This document shows, in pieces, positions 28,550-39,251 of a stretch of 64,000 nt of DNA (the stretch's first letter is position 1; every line of letters starts with the position of its first letter). Position numbers and translations under genes: made by a program. The notes below the pieces were generated by a model. That model did not search any database. It worked only from the letters and a program-made list of their open reading frames with translations, and was not told where the DNA came from. Source of the DNA: Blastocladiella britannica (lineage: Eukaryota > Blastocladiomycota > Blastocladiomycetes > Blastocladiales > Blastocladiaceae); NCBI GenBank assembly GCA_025349905.2, contig MU624540.1:52908-116907 (forward strand), in the 5' to 3' direction.

Positions 28550-29567
28550 TCATTGACCCATCGCCGCTCGACGGCGCACTGCCTCGGCCGCCATCAGTTC
28601 CTCGAGATGCTTGGTTGTGAACGGATGATGAAGATGCGCGCCAACTGTTGCAGGCGGCTGCGGAGTGTTGTTGGCCAGGCTGATGGAGCTGTCGCCGCGC
28701 GGAAGCGACACGAGCTTGAGATTGGGCTTGTTGGCGGCGCTTGGCTGGCATGGCATTGGAAACGCCAAGATTGCATTTGGTGTGCCTGGTAACGCCAAGG
28801 AGCCAGCGGCGACAGCGGCAGGAGGTTCACTCGCCTTTTGCTTGCGCGGCCGACCACGCGGCTTCTTGACACCTATCACTGACTGGCGTTGCGGTTGTTG
28901 GTTTGGCTGCGATGCTGACAGCACTGGTGGAGGGGCACTTTCTGTGGCAGGTGGAGCCCCCATAACGGCCGGTCGAGCAGCATTGAATGCAGCTTCGCCT
29001 TTTCCCGACGCGGCACCAATAGCAGGCGGTGCCGTCACAATAGACTGCGATGGGCCTACACACTTTACAGCAGGGATGGGCGACGCGTCGCGCTGAATAA
29101 GTGACAAGGACGCTCGCAGATCGGCGTGGGCGCGTGCCATTTCGTCGCGGTACAGTCGCCGATCGAGCACCGGCAAGGGAGCCGCGGCACTCCAGTGTGT
29201 GCTATTTGAGCTCTTTGGTGCAATCCCAATGTACGTTTCCAACACGTTCAGTTTTTCTTCAATGGCCGATTCGAGCAAGGAAATCTCGCTCAGAGTTGCT
29301 GCGTCCGCGTCTTGTAAAGTATAATAGTGTGGGGATGAATTTACTTCCATGGTCACAATTGCTAGGTAAAAAAAAAATACCATGATCAGCTTTGTCTGGC
29401 AAAGTTCTTCGGATATCGCCGCTCTCTCGTTCCATCCAATCAAACCCGAAAGGTGGAAGATCCACCGACTCGCAAGGCAGCGCTTCAAGATCCAAATCGA
29501 GACAATGTGGATCCAGTTCCACGTGTTGAACATTGGCAAAGAGTCGGTACGACGACAAGCTCGTCAT
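28550..29567 (-). CDS. AT-hook protein
   Basis: Exons 29567-29381 and 29310-28550 join G|AC in phase and give 315 aa. One canonical AT-hook is present, KKPRGRPRKQK (about residues 220-230), which binds the minor groove of AT-rich DNA. A predicted helical segment, DAATLSEISLLESAIEEKLNVLETY, lies near residue 65-90. The remainder is Pro/Ala/Ser-rich. The N terminus (DPHCLDLDLEALPCESVDLPP) is acidic and may be an activation-like region. No other domain is recognised. The intron starts GTATTTTTTTTTT. Confidence 0.66.
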
Positions 29568-29776
29568 AATGTGTTGATTTTATTGTTGTTTTGTTGTCAC
29601 GCGGATCACGTCTAGGATCTATGTACAGGAGAGAGTTGTAAAATATAAAACTATTGTGGTGAGATCGTGTGGCGAAGAGACGGAAGAGAATCTGAAGTGG
29701 CGTCTGAAGACTCCAAAAAATACTTCTCAAGTCCCTCTCGCATAATTAATATTGGGTTTTTCAAATAGATTTTAGA
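29568..29776. promoter_or_regulatory. Short divergent promoter region
   Basis: About 210 nt of AT-rich sequence separate the AT-hook gene (minus) and the following unknown gene (plus). It includes ATAATTAATATTGGG and AAATATAAAAC elements that could serve as TATA-like boxes for either direction. Confidence 0.35.
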
Positions 29777-31099
29777 ATGTCTTCATACGCTCCTACAGTC
29801 TGGATCCACGATAATTGGGAATCCTATGAGCCAACCGTATCGTTCGAGCACCTTGATGAGATTTCGTGTCATGATATCGCCGGGGTCGATGGCGGCAGCG
29901 ACAATCCCCAGGATGGCAAGAGCAATGGAGATATATCTGAACTGGCAATGGAAACGCGGGCAATAGACTGGCCAGCGCAATGGGCGAAAATGGATGCAGA
30001 GGCGCGATCAACAAAGCTTCGGGCTTGGATGGAGTTAAAGAAGGCGAGGGTGAAGTCTCCAGCACCCGCTGCAGCGCAAAAGGCGACGCGAAATTCGCTT
30101 GGCGGCGCAAACCGATTGCAGACAAATCGTCCACAGGCAACGGGGCATTTCCATGCGCCACCGCCGTCGCAAAATACGAGCGTACTTGATGCGCCGATCC
30201 CGTCCCCGCCTCCTCCCCCTCGTCGTCGACGCGCAACCAAACCAAAGCCACCGCAACCGAAAACAAATGCCGAGAGCGTCCAAAAGATCTCTGACCCGGC
30301 AAAGGCGGCTCGAGCCAAGGCAGCATTTACGTCATGGTGCAACAAAAAGGCTACCCGGGATCAACTGGAGCAGCAACATGCCACAGTGCAAGCTGCACAA
30401 GGCGCAGCACAAAAGGCGATGGCGGCTGCGAGTGCCAAGGCTGCTTATACCGAGTGGTTAGCCCGAGCACCGGCGCCGCCCATGCAGCTCCGTCCCCGAA
30501 TGCACCATTGGGCAACCCAACTCGGCGATATATCCAACAGTGGGGTGGTAGCGCAAAAACCGACGTTTTTCGCCACGTTTCCGCCGCCGCCAGCCCGCCG
30601 CGCCACCACCGCCCAACAGCGACGCCAAGCCCAGCTCGGGTCAACCGGTAACACCACGTCCCAGTGGCAAATGGACGGCAAGAGCCAAGTCAACATTGCC
30701 AAGACGGCGCCGAGCGCATGTGCGCCACCTCCCTCGCCATACCCCGAGCACTCGCCGCCGCTTCTATTCAGCGAGTACGCGCGGGCACAAGTCAAGTACC
30801 CCGGGTTTCTCAAGCGGTACCCTGAGCAAGTTGCTAACGGCGGCCGGGAGGTTGGGATGGTGTATGTGGACCCGGAGCCGGCCCGGATTCGCGCCGAGAC
30901 CTCCAAGCGGAAATGGGACACGCTCAAGAGCACCGTGGGATGTCACCACGTCGAGCAAGGGTCCGTGCATGTCCGCGAGCGCGAGCGGTGGGCCAAGGAG
31001 CGCGAGAACATGGACTGCTCGCAGATTCGACTTGGGTGCCGGAAGCTTGAGGGCGCTGGCGTACGTGAGGTTCTTGGCGACAGCGGCGCTGCATTGTGA
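29777..31099 (+). CDS. Unrecognised protein with repeated charged W motifs
   Basis: A single exon gives 440 aa. The centre carries two related segments, KAARAKAAFTSWCNKKATRD (about 175-195) and SAKAAYTEWLARA (about 220-232), with a predicted coiled coil between them (QLEQQHATVQAAQGAAQKAM). Alternating Ala/Lys around a Trp recalls motifs in coiled-coil ciliary proteins such as CCDC34 or CCDC181, but I cannot assign it. The C terminus is charged (VHVRERERWAKERENM). Pro-rich and basic linkers (PPPPPRRRRATKPKPPQPK) fill the rest. Being close to CFAP299 is only suggestive. Confidence 0.6.
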   Translation: MSSYAPTVWIHDNWESYEPTVSFEHLDEISCHDIAGVDGGSDNPQDGKSNGDISELAMETRAIDWPAQWAKMDAEARSTKLRAWMELKKARVKSPAPAAAQKATRNSLGGANRLQTNRPQATGHFHAPPPSQNTSVLDAPIPSPPPPPRRRRATKPKPPQPKTNAESVQKISDPAKAARAKAAFTSWCNKKATRDQLEQQHATVQAAQGAAQKAMAAASAKAAYTEWLARAPAPPMQLRPRMHHWATQLGDISNSGVVAQKPTFFATFPPPPARRATTAQQRRQAQLGSTGNTTSQWQMDGKSQVNIAKTAPSACAPPPSPYPEHSPPLLFSEYARAQVKYPGFLKRYPEQVANGGREVGMVYVDPEPARIRAETSKRKWDTLKSTVGCHHVEQGSVHVRERERWAKERENMDCSQIRLGCRKLEGAGVREVLGDSGAAL

Positions 31100-31176
31100 G
31101 AATTCCAATAGACCGAGTTTCTTACAAAAAAGTGCATCTATTCAGAATCACGCAAGGGGTAGGTGGAGTGGAAGAG

Positions 31177-33875
31177 CTAGGTAAGGTATGAGTTGGATGT
31201 GAGAAGCAGAGTCATCGGATCGGCGGCTTCGGGCCGATTGATTGAGCCCAGCGACGACGGCGTGGGAAGAAGGAGGTCCCTGGACGAGTCCGTGCGTTGC
31301 TGTTGTTGTTGTTGTTGCGCAGCAGCCAGTGCGCTTCTTGCTTGCATGCCAGTTACCATGCCCATTCCCGACGCTGACACAGTCGGATGATGTTGCTGAG
31401 AGTGGATGCACTGTGGAGGAGGAGGGACGCCCGCGGGCCACCCGGGCGGCGGCGCGTGCATCACCTGCTGCGCATGCTGCATCGCTTGCGCATACTGCAT
31501 TGACTGAGCGTACTGCGCGTATTGCATGGACTGCATCGACTGTGCGTATTGCGCGTACTGCATGGATTGCATGGCCTGCATTTGCTGCTGCTGCGGCACA
31601 GGCGGCATACCGAACATGCCATGTGGGCCAGCGCCGAACGCGCCATACATGGAAGGAAACATGCCGTGAGGGGGTTGCATCATTTGTTGAGGATAGGGAA
31701 AGACAGGCCCGGTCGGATGAGGAACCATTTGAGGTCGAGGAGGCGGCGCGGTGACACGAGTCGAGATAGTTGGAGCAGGCGATGCACTTGAAGCAGCAGC
31801 AGCAGCCGATACGATCGTCAATTTGGGCCGGTGTACGCGCGCCATGGACGCTATTGGTTGCGGCTTCGGCCGAAGTCGCGGCGGCGGCGGCGGCGGTGCG
31901 GGCGAGCCTGTTGCGGCCCCATTTCGTGTCTGTTCCGACCGCGTGTCCATGTCTGCGTTGGTCGACGCCAAGTCAATGTCATCGTAGTCCGCAAACATTT
32001 CGCGGAACTCAAAGTTGACGAAATGCTCTTCCCACTCGTTCGCGAGCGCGATCGGGATGGGAATGAGTCGTGACCGGCCGCGCGTTGTGTCCAAGCCCAA
32101 GGTGCGAATCTTGTCCCGGTGGATCCTGCGCTGATGATTAAACCAGCACTGTTATTTTTTCGTTAATAAGGAGGCACGCGGTGCGCGGAAAGAAAAGAGA
32201 AGGCGCGTACCAAAATTTTCCTGTCGGACTTCCCAGTCAAGCGACGAATTTCCTCGCGAATCGCGCTGGATGGATATGGATTGATGGCATACTGAGCCTT
32301 GAGGAGGTCGTAATACGTCGCGTCGTCAGGGTGCGTGCGCGGCGGGCGGGAAAAAATGGTCCTTGTAGGGTCTCGCGGAGACTCAACCTGCACAGTCGCA
32401 GACTCGGCCGGGTTGGTCGTCTCTGGCGGTGGCGGGGCCGACGATGCCACTGCGGGCGGTGGCGAGGACAATGCGTAGTCATTTCCGGCCATAGTTGGGT
32501 TTGGTTGTGCTGCGGTTGTGCCTTGCAGAGTCATTGCTGGCAACGAGAACGATGGCGACGGCGACGGCGACGGCGACCTCGAGATCGGGATACCACCACC
32601 AATAACAACAACATCACTGGGCAAGGGCGATGCAGAGTCGATTGCCGTCCTGTCCGGGATCTCGACGGAAGGGAGACGCGACGTGGTAAGAGCAAAGAAA
32701 GAGTCCAGATCGTCCAAGGGAGGAGGGAGAAGGACCTCAGGTGACGAAGGGAAAAGTATCTTTTCCAGGTCGTCGCTCTCTTGTAGCGGTTTCAAGTCGC
32801 AAGTCTCCACAGCAGCCGCAACACCATTCAATGGCTCGGCTGGGACTGAAGGGGTGTCGTCGGCATTGTCCAGCAACTGAGGCAGTGACTCGGAGCGCTC
32901 GCGCGACAGTGCAGGCCGCATCATGCGCTCAACCAGTGCCGAGCGGGTCGATTCTGAGGCGAGAATTCGGTTCAATGTCGTCGCTGCTGTTGTTGTCGAC
33001 AGCATTCCATTGTCCTGTTGTTCTTGTCGCTGTCGTCGTTGGAAGCGGACGGGAAGCACACTTGAATGGGGACGCAGTGCCGCATACGCCTGGGCAATCG
33101 ACGGCCGCCGGGGTTGCACAGGTTGAGCAAACGCGGGTCGTGGCGGCGGCGGTGGTGGTGGTGGTGGGAGGAGAGGTGCGGACATTTTTTCGGTTTCGAC
33201 TGGTGCAGGAGGTGACGGCTCCGGAACTGGAGTTGGTGGGCAATTTGGTCGCCGTAGACGTGCTCGGATCGAGTCCAGCTCGGACGCGGTCTGCATCACG
33301 ACATCACAGATGCCAGCCACGTGTTCCTCGTCCACACCCGCCCGTCGGAATGCAGGATCGCGCTCGATCATGCCGCCGAGTACTCGCATGCATACCAGCA
33401 CATGGGAGGCGATTTGGAACACTTTAGCAGGTTTGTCAGCCACAGGACGCACGGGTGTACCGCGGCCTCGGCTGCCAGTCCCTCCGCCTCGACCACGGCG
33501 TATTGGGGATCCACGCGCCGCAGCGGCAGCTACATGGGGAAATGGGCTCTTGCACTTTGGTGGGGTCGACGGTAAAGTCCCACCGCCGCGGATCACCACA
33601 TCCACTTTTGCCGTCATGGAAGCGATTCGCTGGCGCTGGCGAGGAGGCCCCATGCTGCTCTCTGAGTCATTGTCCACGTCGTCATTGCTATTGTCGTCAT
33701 CGTCCTCATCGTGATCAGAAGTGGGTATGATTACTCGTCGTCGTTTGGTTCCAGTGGCCCCGGCCGAAGACGATCGCGTGAATGGGCGGGTGGCTGGTTT
33801 TGCCGCGGGAGTCGGTTTTGGTGGCTCTACTGGTGACCGGGTAAAACGCTGAGATTTCCGAGTCTGCGTGGCCAT
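31177..33875 (-). CDS. TALE-like homeodomain transcription factor
   Basis: Exons 33875-32211 and 32148-31177, phase 0, give 878 aa. The homeodomain spans about residues 510-570: ATYYDLLKAQYAINPYPSSA, EEIRRLTGKSDRKIL, then CWFNHQRRIHRDKIR. NPYPS and WFN are typical of the TALE/KN class. The intron cuts helix 3 immediately before the CWF codons, the same place as in the other homeodomain gene. Before the domain lie basic (RRGRGGGTGSRGRG), poly-Pro and acidic tracts; after it an acidic patch (DYDDIDLASTNADMD) and a Gln/Met/Tyr repeat. The start at 33875 (MATQTRKS) is the ATG closest to recognisable content; the frame extends upstream to 34001. Confidence 0.83.
31457..31590 (-). repeat. Degenerate YAQ/SMQ codon repeat
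   Basis: Inside exon 2 of the TALE-like gene, DNA units that encode YAQ and SMQ alternate about ten times, giving a Gln/Met/Tyr-rich, prion-like stretch. The units are imperfect, so slippage followed by divergence is likely. Confidence 0.75.
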
Positions 33876-34552
33876 GATTTGCTTTTTGCTTGCAGGATTG
33901 CCCAGATTGTCCAAAGTGTCCAGTCGTTTGTGCGGTACCAAAGCAATTGCCGAAAATGGATTCCAACAAATCAAGTAGTATGGAAAACCTGGTGCGGGCA
34001 ACTATTGCACATCGAGACGAAAAATGTGAGATCACTGTTGGGAAAAGCTCGAAATAGTTCAAGTACCAGCGTCGGCCTTGCGTGTACAAAATATGGACCA
34101 GGACAACTACAAGTAGATGGAAAACGAGGGATAGCAAAAAGTGCAACCAATCCCTTGTTTTTTTTTGGGGAAGTGATTGATGAGAGAGAGAACCTGAAAT
34201 GGATGGTAAAAAAAGTATTCTCTTCAATTAGCGTTTTTTTTTCTCGTATACTCTTCCCTTCATAGATATTTTACTTGTTTTCCTCGCCCCACCTTCATTT
34301 TTTTTTCTTTTTCTTTTTTTTTTTCTTAGACCAGGATCTCTCTAGAATTCAAGTTGACCACCGCCGCAGTGATCCAGCAGAATTAGATCCCCTAGCCTCT
34401 TCCAGCAGCCATTCTCTTTTTCCCTTGCTTTCCTCCTTCTCTGTTCCTATCTTCCTTCCTCCCCATTTTAAGACCGATACAATTGCACGCGCGCAAGAGT
34501 GAATCCACCACTCTTTCCAGAAACATACATTAACCACAAGATCACGAAGAAT
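33876..34552. promoter_or_regulatory. Divergent promoter with T runs
   Basis: About 680 nt between the TALE-like homeodomain gene (minus) and the SANT-like gene (plus). Several T runs of 8-10 nt occur (near 34157, 34235, 34300 and 34316). The last 150 nt are CT-rich, as in a 5' leader. No coding content is convincing. Confidence 0.4.
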
Positions 34553-36190
34553 ATGAGCTCCTCCTCCTCCACGGCCGCAAAACGCGCCAGCAACCACCGC
34601 CTCTTTGGTCCCGGAGCGGATCCATGTCCGTCCTCGCTTTCCCCAGCGATTGAAGAGCCAAAATCGGTTGAAACGAGTCCCGCGATTCAAGAAGAGATTG
34701 CACGCCTGTTGTTGGAGGGATTGGAAGATGACACACGACGCCTCAAATCGCTGTACCGGAAATTGCTCACCGCGCCGGCGACGCCACGCCGATCGGCGAC
34801 CATTGCAGCCCTTCGCCCAAAGTGGAAGCAGACGTTGCTTGGACTTCGCGGCCGTCTCGCGGTGATCTCGGGTCCCATGACCAAAGCTCCCCGCGGATCC
34901 GCTGCTGCGCCATATGTCTCTTCAGCTCAGAACGTCTCGCCAACCCATGCTTTGTTGATCCCGCCGCTTCTGGACGCTGCTCGGGAAGAGGAACTTGACG
35001 ATGAAATGGACGTCGATGTCGTGCGCGTCGTAACTCCACCACTCGTAGTAACCGAGCAGATGACACTGTGCACGTCGCCAGAGCCAGTGACTGAAGAAGA
35101 GGAGTCGGAGGCATTGCCAGTTGCCAAGACAGCAGCAAAGCCGGCGTCGATGATGTTGCCCTCCGATTCGGCCGCCGATCTCCTGGCACCACCGCCGCCC
35201 ACGAGTGGATCCATTGCCTCCACCCAGAGCTTCCTGTTTGGTTCCGCCCAGTCTGCGGTCGGGTTGCACGGTTCCGGTCGGATGAAGTCGTACGAGGTCC
35301 CGATGCGCGCCAACTCGGAGCCCGCGCGGACGATGCCCTCCGGGGCGGCCATGTCGCCCATGTGCTTCCTGGCTGCCGCCGCCGACATGCACAGTCAAGC
35401 AATGCAACCGCACGCTCTCGAACACGGTGGCCGTGGTCAGTTGCACTCGCCCACGCCGTCTCTGGACTCGCGCGCGTCGTCTTCCCTGTCCATGTCCGTG
35501 ACCATGAAGCCGTCGTCATTCCCCAACGAGCAGCCATCCAAGTCGCGTGGCGCCGTACGTGCGCGGTCAGCGCCGCTTCCCGACCACGACGACGACGAAG
35601 TGGTCGGGACCGCCCCGCCCGACGTGCCATTGGTCGCCGCGACCCAGACTCCCTCGGGCCGGGTGCGGTGGACGGTCTCAGAGCTCGCGTTTCTCGAGTG
35701 GTGTGTCGGGCAGCACGGCTCCGAGTGGACGTTCATTCACCAGCTGTACGGTCCCAACGGGTCGGCGGGGCGGCAGCTGGGCCGGTTCGAGGGCCCGTCG
35801 ATGCTGTCGCACAAGGCATCGAACGAGGTGCGTGCGCGCCGTCGCCGTGGAATTCCGACGCCCGAGCTGGGTCCGCTGGGCCGCGTCGTCGGCAAGACGG
35901 TTGGGCGCACGCGGCCGGTCGCGCGCGCGGCCATTGCACCCGACGTGGTGGCGGCAGCGGTGGCCAAGCGCGAGCGCGGCGAAATGGACCAGCTTGACGG
36001 GTCGGTGGGCGTGGCGGCGGTGGCGGGCGCCGACGCGTACGCGCAGTCGGTCGTGGAGCGAGTGCTTGGCCGCTTGGCGTCTTCTTCGTCGTCCTTGAAT
36101 GGAAGAGGCGGCAACCACTCCTCCGGCGGCGATGACGACAGTCTCGCTGGTGCCGGGCGGGGCGGCAAGCGCGTGCGGGTGGACGCGTAA
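34553..36190 (+). CDS. SANT/Myb-like domain protein
   Basis: A single exon of 545 aa. The likely domain is near residues 370-420: RWTVSELAFLEWCVGQHGSE, then WTFIHQLYGPNG, with three spaced aromatic residues as in Myb/SANT repeats and a following basic segment (EVRARRRRG). An N-terminal helical segment, IARLLLEGLEDDTRRLKSLYR, precedes long Ser/Pro/Ala-rich disorder. The C terminus ends with a basic tail (GGKRVRV). It may bind DNA or chromatin; a telomere-repeat-factor type Myb cannot be confirmed or excluded. ATG 34553 is the first in this frame. Confidence 0.58.
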   Translation: MSSSSSTAAKRASNHRLFGPGADPCPSSLSPAIEEPKSVETSPAIQEEIARLLLEGLEDDTRRLKSLYRKLLTAPATPRRSATIAALRPKWKQTLLGLRGRLAVISGPMTKAPRGSAAAPYVSSAQNVSPTHALLIPPLLDAAREEELDDEMDVDVVRVVTPPLVVTEQMTLCTSPEPVTEEEESEALPVAKTAAKPASMMLPSDSAADLLAPPPPTSGSIASTQSFLFGSAQSAVGLHGSGRMKSYEVPMRANSEPARTMPSGAAMSPMCFLAAAADMHSQAMQPHALEHGGRGQLHSPTPSLDSRASSSLSMSVTMKPSSFPNEQPSKSRGAVRARSAPLPDHDDDEVVGTAPPDVPLVAATQTPSGRVRWTVSELAFLEWCVGQHGSEWTFIHQLYGPNGSAGRQLGRFEGPSMLSHKASNEVRARRRRGIPTPELGPLGRVVGKTVGRTRPVARAAIAPDVVAAAVAKRERGEMDQLDGSVGVAAVAGADAYAQSVVERVLGRLASSSSSLNGRGGNHSSGGDDDSLAGAGRGGKRVRVDA

Positions 36191-36306
36191 TGTAATGTCT
36201 TTCCCACTTCTTTTTTTGAGTCAAGTCCCAAGCTCGGTTGGCGGCGCGCCTCGTCTCTTTCGAACGACGCCCTTTGCCAACTTTGTCAACTCAAAAAAAC
36301 GAAAAC

Positions 36307-37497
36307 ATGGCCGCATCCTTTTTCAGCTCCCTCCAGCGCATTGTCGTCGCGAATTCTCCTTCTGCCGCACCGCCATCAGAGACAAGAGCAACAGCAACGA
36401 CCACGACCACAACTGCCGCTGAATTCTTAGTCCCGCTGCCGCCACCTCCGCCACCGCAAGACCAGCAACAATCACAGTTGGCAACCCCGCTCCCAGCCCG
36501 CGTGCTCACTGGCCCACCGCACACTGGCTCTCCGATCGCTCCACGCAACGTGGTCCTGTTCATCCATGGTTTCCTGGGCTCCGAGGAATCCTTCCACGAC
36601 TTTCCGGCGCACATTGAGGCCCGCTTGCGCCACCTGCACGGGTTCGAGTCGTTTGTGTTCCCCGCGTACGACTGCAAGCACTCGCTGGTAGATGCGGCGC
36701 GGCGAGTGGCCCAGTACCTGCGTGAAATGAAACCCTCGGCGGCGGCGCTGAACGTGGTGCTGGTGGCCCACAGCATGGGCGGGCTGGTGGCCGCCGACAC
36801 GGTCCGGATCTTGTCAGACCGCAGCAACCCGTCCCACGTAGCCGAAACCGATGCGGCGATTCGGGTGCTGGGCATTCAGGCGTTCGACACGCCGTATTTC
36901 CACCTGGAACCGTCGCTTACGAACATGGCCAGGCAGCCGATTGTCAATGCAATGTCGGCGGTCAACTCGGCCGGCTCCTTCTGGGTCAAGATGGCGGCGC
37001 TGGCTGTGCCGCTCGCGCTGGGCGCCGCCGCGATCCGGTTTGTCCCGGCGTACCTCGACTTTCTCGGCCCGCTGTTTAGCGAGTCCATGGATACGCGGGC
37101 GGCGCGGATCCAGTATGTGTTGGACCAAGGGATTCGGTTCAAAACGTATTACCCACGGGTACCTTACTTTTTTTATATTGCCTCCTCAGTATGGACGACC
37201 AATAACAACAATGCAAATGAGCAGATCGACACGCTCAAGCATACGAACTCGTCGGCAACCTTCATTTACCTCCCAACCGACCTGCCTCCCTCCATTTACC
37301 AGCACTTTATCGAAATTCCTACCTCGCAAACCAATCCAGTGGAGGCGCACACCCACATTTTCGATCCCGTGGCTCACCCGCAGCACTATGGCCGGCTGGT
37401 AGCGGATACGGTACAGGAGATTCGCGACTGGCATCTTGGAAACGATCCGCTGGTGGTTGCTGCCGAGACCGCAGCGGTAGTAGCAGATGCGCCGTAG
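36307..37497 (+). CDS. Alpha/beta hydrolase, DUF676/lipase-like serine esterase
   Basis: A single exon of 396 aa. The fold is signalled by VVLFIHGFLGSEESFHDFPA (oxyanion strand), then LNVVLVAHSMGGLVAADTVR, with the nucleophile serine in HSMGG at about residue 157. A second block is AIRVLGIQAFDTPYFHL. A hydrophobic stretch (MAALAVPLALGAAAIRFVPAYL, about 230-250) may insert in membrane. C-terminal HIFDPVAHPQHYGRL could supply the catalytic His. A Thr- and Pro-rich leader precedes the domain. It probably hydrolyses lipid or ester substrates; specificity is unknown. A very short intron near 37158-37190 was considered and not used. Confidence 0.78.
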   Translation: MAASFFSSLQRIVVANSPSAAPPSETRATATTTTTTAAEFLVPLPPPPPPQDQQQSQLATPLPARVLTGPPHTGSPIAPRNVVLFIHGFLGSEESFHDFPAHIEARLRHLHGFESFVFPAYDCKHSLVDAARRVAQYLREMKPSAAALNVVLVAHSMGGLVAADTVRILSDRSNPSHVAETDAAIRVLGIQAFDTPYFHLEPSLTNMARQPIVNAMSAVNSAGSFWVKMAALAVPLALGAAAIRFVPAYLDFLGPLFSESMDTRAARIQYVLDQGIRFKTYYPRVPYFFYIASSVWTTNNNNANEQIDTLKHTNSSATFIYLPTDLPPSIYQHFIEIPTSQTNPVEAHTHIFDPVAHPQHYGRLVADTVQEIRDWHLGNDPLVVAAETAAVVADAP

Positions 37498-37596
37498 TGG
37501 AATTTAGCTTTGATATTCTTATTTTTACATTGTCAACTCTTTTGGTATCTGGCAGCTCGACTTTGGCTGCTCGGAAAAGAAAACGTTTGGGATATT

Positions 37597-37962
37597 TCAG
37601 CTGCGATCGGATGCGATGTCTTCCTCGAGCCCGTCACTGAGCGTGACAGTTGCCTTGGCCGATTCGACCATGGCGCTGCCGACCAACGCCCCGTGCCACA
37701 TGGTCGCTCCGGGGATCAAAATCGCCACGACCGCCGATACCAACAGGACTTGCGCTAGCCGAGCTCGCACCGGAGCCACCTTGGTTATCAGCTGATCGTA
37801 GTTGCGGCGAGACGCTGCCGCAATCGTTTCGATGCCGGCCAGCGACAGCACCAGTGCGAGCCACGCCGACCCCAGGCCGCGCGCCACAACGGCTTGTTCG
37901 CTGCCGTGGCAGTGATCGAGAAATGGATCTGGCTTCTTGATCGGTGTGCCTGACAGTGCCAC

Positions 37963-37995
<33 letters not shown>

Positions 37996-39003
37996 AGCAA
38001 CAGCCTTGTCGACGACCATGGCTTCAAACGGGCGCATACCAGACCGAACCAGAGCAACGATATGCCCGCGGAGCCACAGCGGCGCAAACGCACTGCTCCC
38101 GCCATGGCCACTGGCTCCAAACGCGCGGTTGCGCTCAATCAACGCGCCGTCGCGCATCGCCAGCAATTTCTCTGCGTCCGGTGGAGACGACGTGGCAACG
38201 CTGGGCAAGATCAGAGCGATCGGCGTGTCCCCGGAATACACGTCGACCATTCGCTGGTGGTCGAGGTCCGCTGCTGCGGGCATGTTGTACCACCCCAACT
38301 CTTCTGCTGTCGCAGGCGGGCCACGACTCACGATCCCAGCGGCAGTGGCGGCATGGTACATGTGCGAGTAGATGGCCAGGCCCAGTCCCGCCGCTAGCAT
38401 ACCCTTGGCGCTGGCGCGACTGGCGGCGTTCATGGTGGCAACGATCTTGGGAAAGTACGCGCGAGCACCCAGTGTCGGGTGCGGAGAGCACGCGGCCTGC
38501 TGCACGGCGACCCATGTGGCGCCGATGTTGAGAGCGGTGTGTGCTACCACCGATGCAATCACATACGGAATCACGGGGGCGGCTGAGACACCCAGGGCGG
38601 CGTGGACCGCAAGAATCATCATGGCGCCGTCACGCAACGGACGCATGACTGCTCCGGACTGCGCCAACTGAGACGCGGCGGCGACTGCGAGGGCGCCTGT
38701 TTCAGAGTGTGAGACCTCGTTATTACTTCATGGCAGTCTTCAATGAATAGAAAGATGTATACCCGTGGTCCACCAGCGCGCGGTGCCGGCCATGATGAGT
38801 TGCGAGAGCCGCTCAAGCGCGCGGGGAGGGCTGCGCAGTGCATCCACGTCACGGTCGTCGAGCGGCGGATGCGCGGTCCAGGCCAGGACCAGAAGGGCGA
38901 CCTCGCGAGTGATGGCGAGGGCCATTGAAATGGCGAGCATCGTGCATGCGTGCACGATCAGGTCCGTGGTGGTGTGTGCGGTGACTTGAGTCCAACTGTT
39001 CAT
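37597..39003 (-). CDS. Multi-pass membrane protein of unknown function with poly-Gln
   Basis: Exons 39003-38763 and 38696-37597 join G|GC in phase and give 446 aa. Several hydrophobic helices are seen: LIVHACTMLAISMALAITREVALLVLAW, MMILAVHAALGVSAAPVIPYVIASVV, GLGSAWLALVLSLAGIETIAAA and LLVSAVVAILIPGATMWHGALV. A poly-Gln tract of 11 precedes the segment SGTPIKKPDPFLDH. No family is recognised. It shares a 250-nt divergent promoter with the SNARE gene. Confidence 0.6.
37965..37998 (-). repeat. CAG/CAA repeat encoding poly-Gln
   Basis: On the plus strand TTGCTG units followed by TGCTGC units encode about 11 glutamines in the unknown membrane protein. Interrupted codon use (CAA and CAG) suggests a fairly stable tract. 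Confidence 0.8.
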
Positions 39004-39251
39004 TTTTGATTTTCTGCTGTTGGAAAGAGCAAAGCTCGCTTTTCCCATTCCCACTGTTTTCATCCAAAACTATTCTCCGGCAATAATAATAAAAATTATA
39101 TACCACCTCGACAGCGTAAATCGGGCCTCGAGACTATCTAGACGCTATATAAAGATACACATAGACCTCTCCAGAAAACGCCCTGGTCGGATTCCTTTGG
39201 ATCCACACACACGCACGCCTCGAATAACTCCAGCTACAAGAATAATAAAAT
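39004..39251. promoter_or_regulatory. Divergent promoter with TATA box toward the SNARE gene
   Basis: A consensus TATATAAA lies at 39146-39153, about 100 nt before the SNARE start at 39252. The remainder is AT-rich (AATAATAATAAAAATTATATA). Confidence 0.5.

Noticed and set aside
37158..37190. GTACCT...CTCAG as a tiny intron in the lipase gene
   Set aside because: About 31 nt is below any intron in this window, and reading through keeps the frame open.
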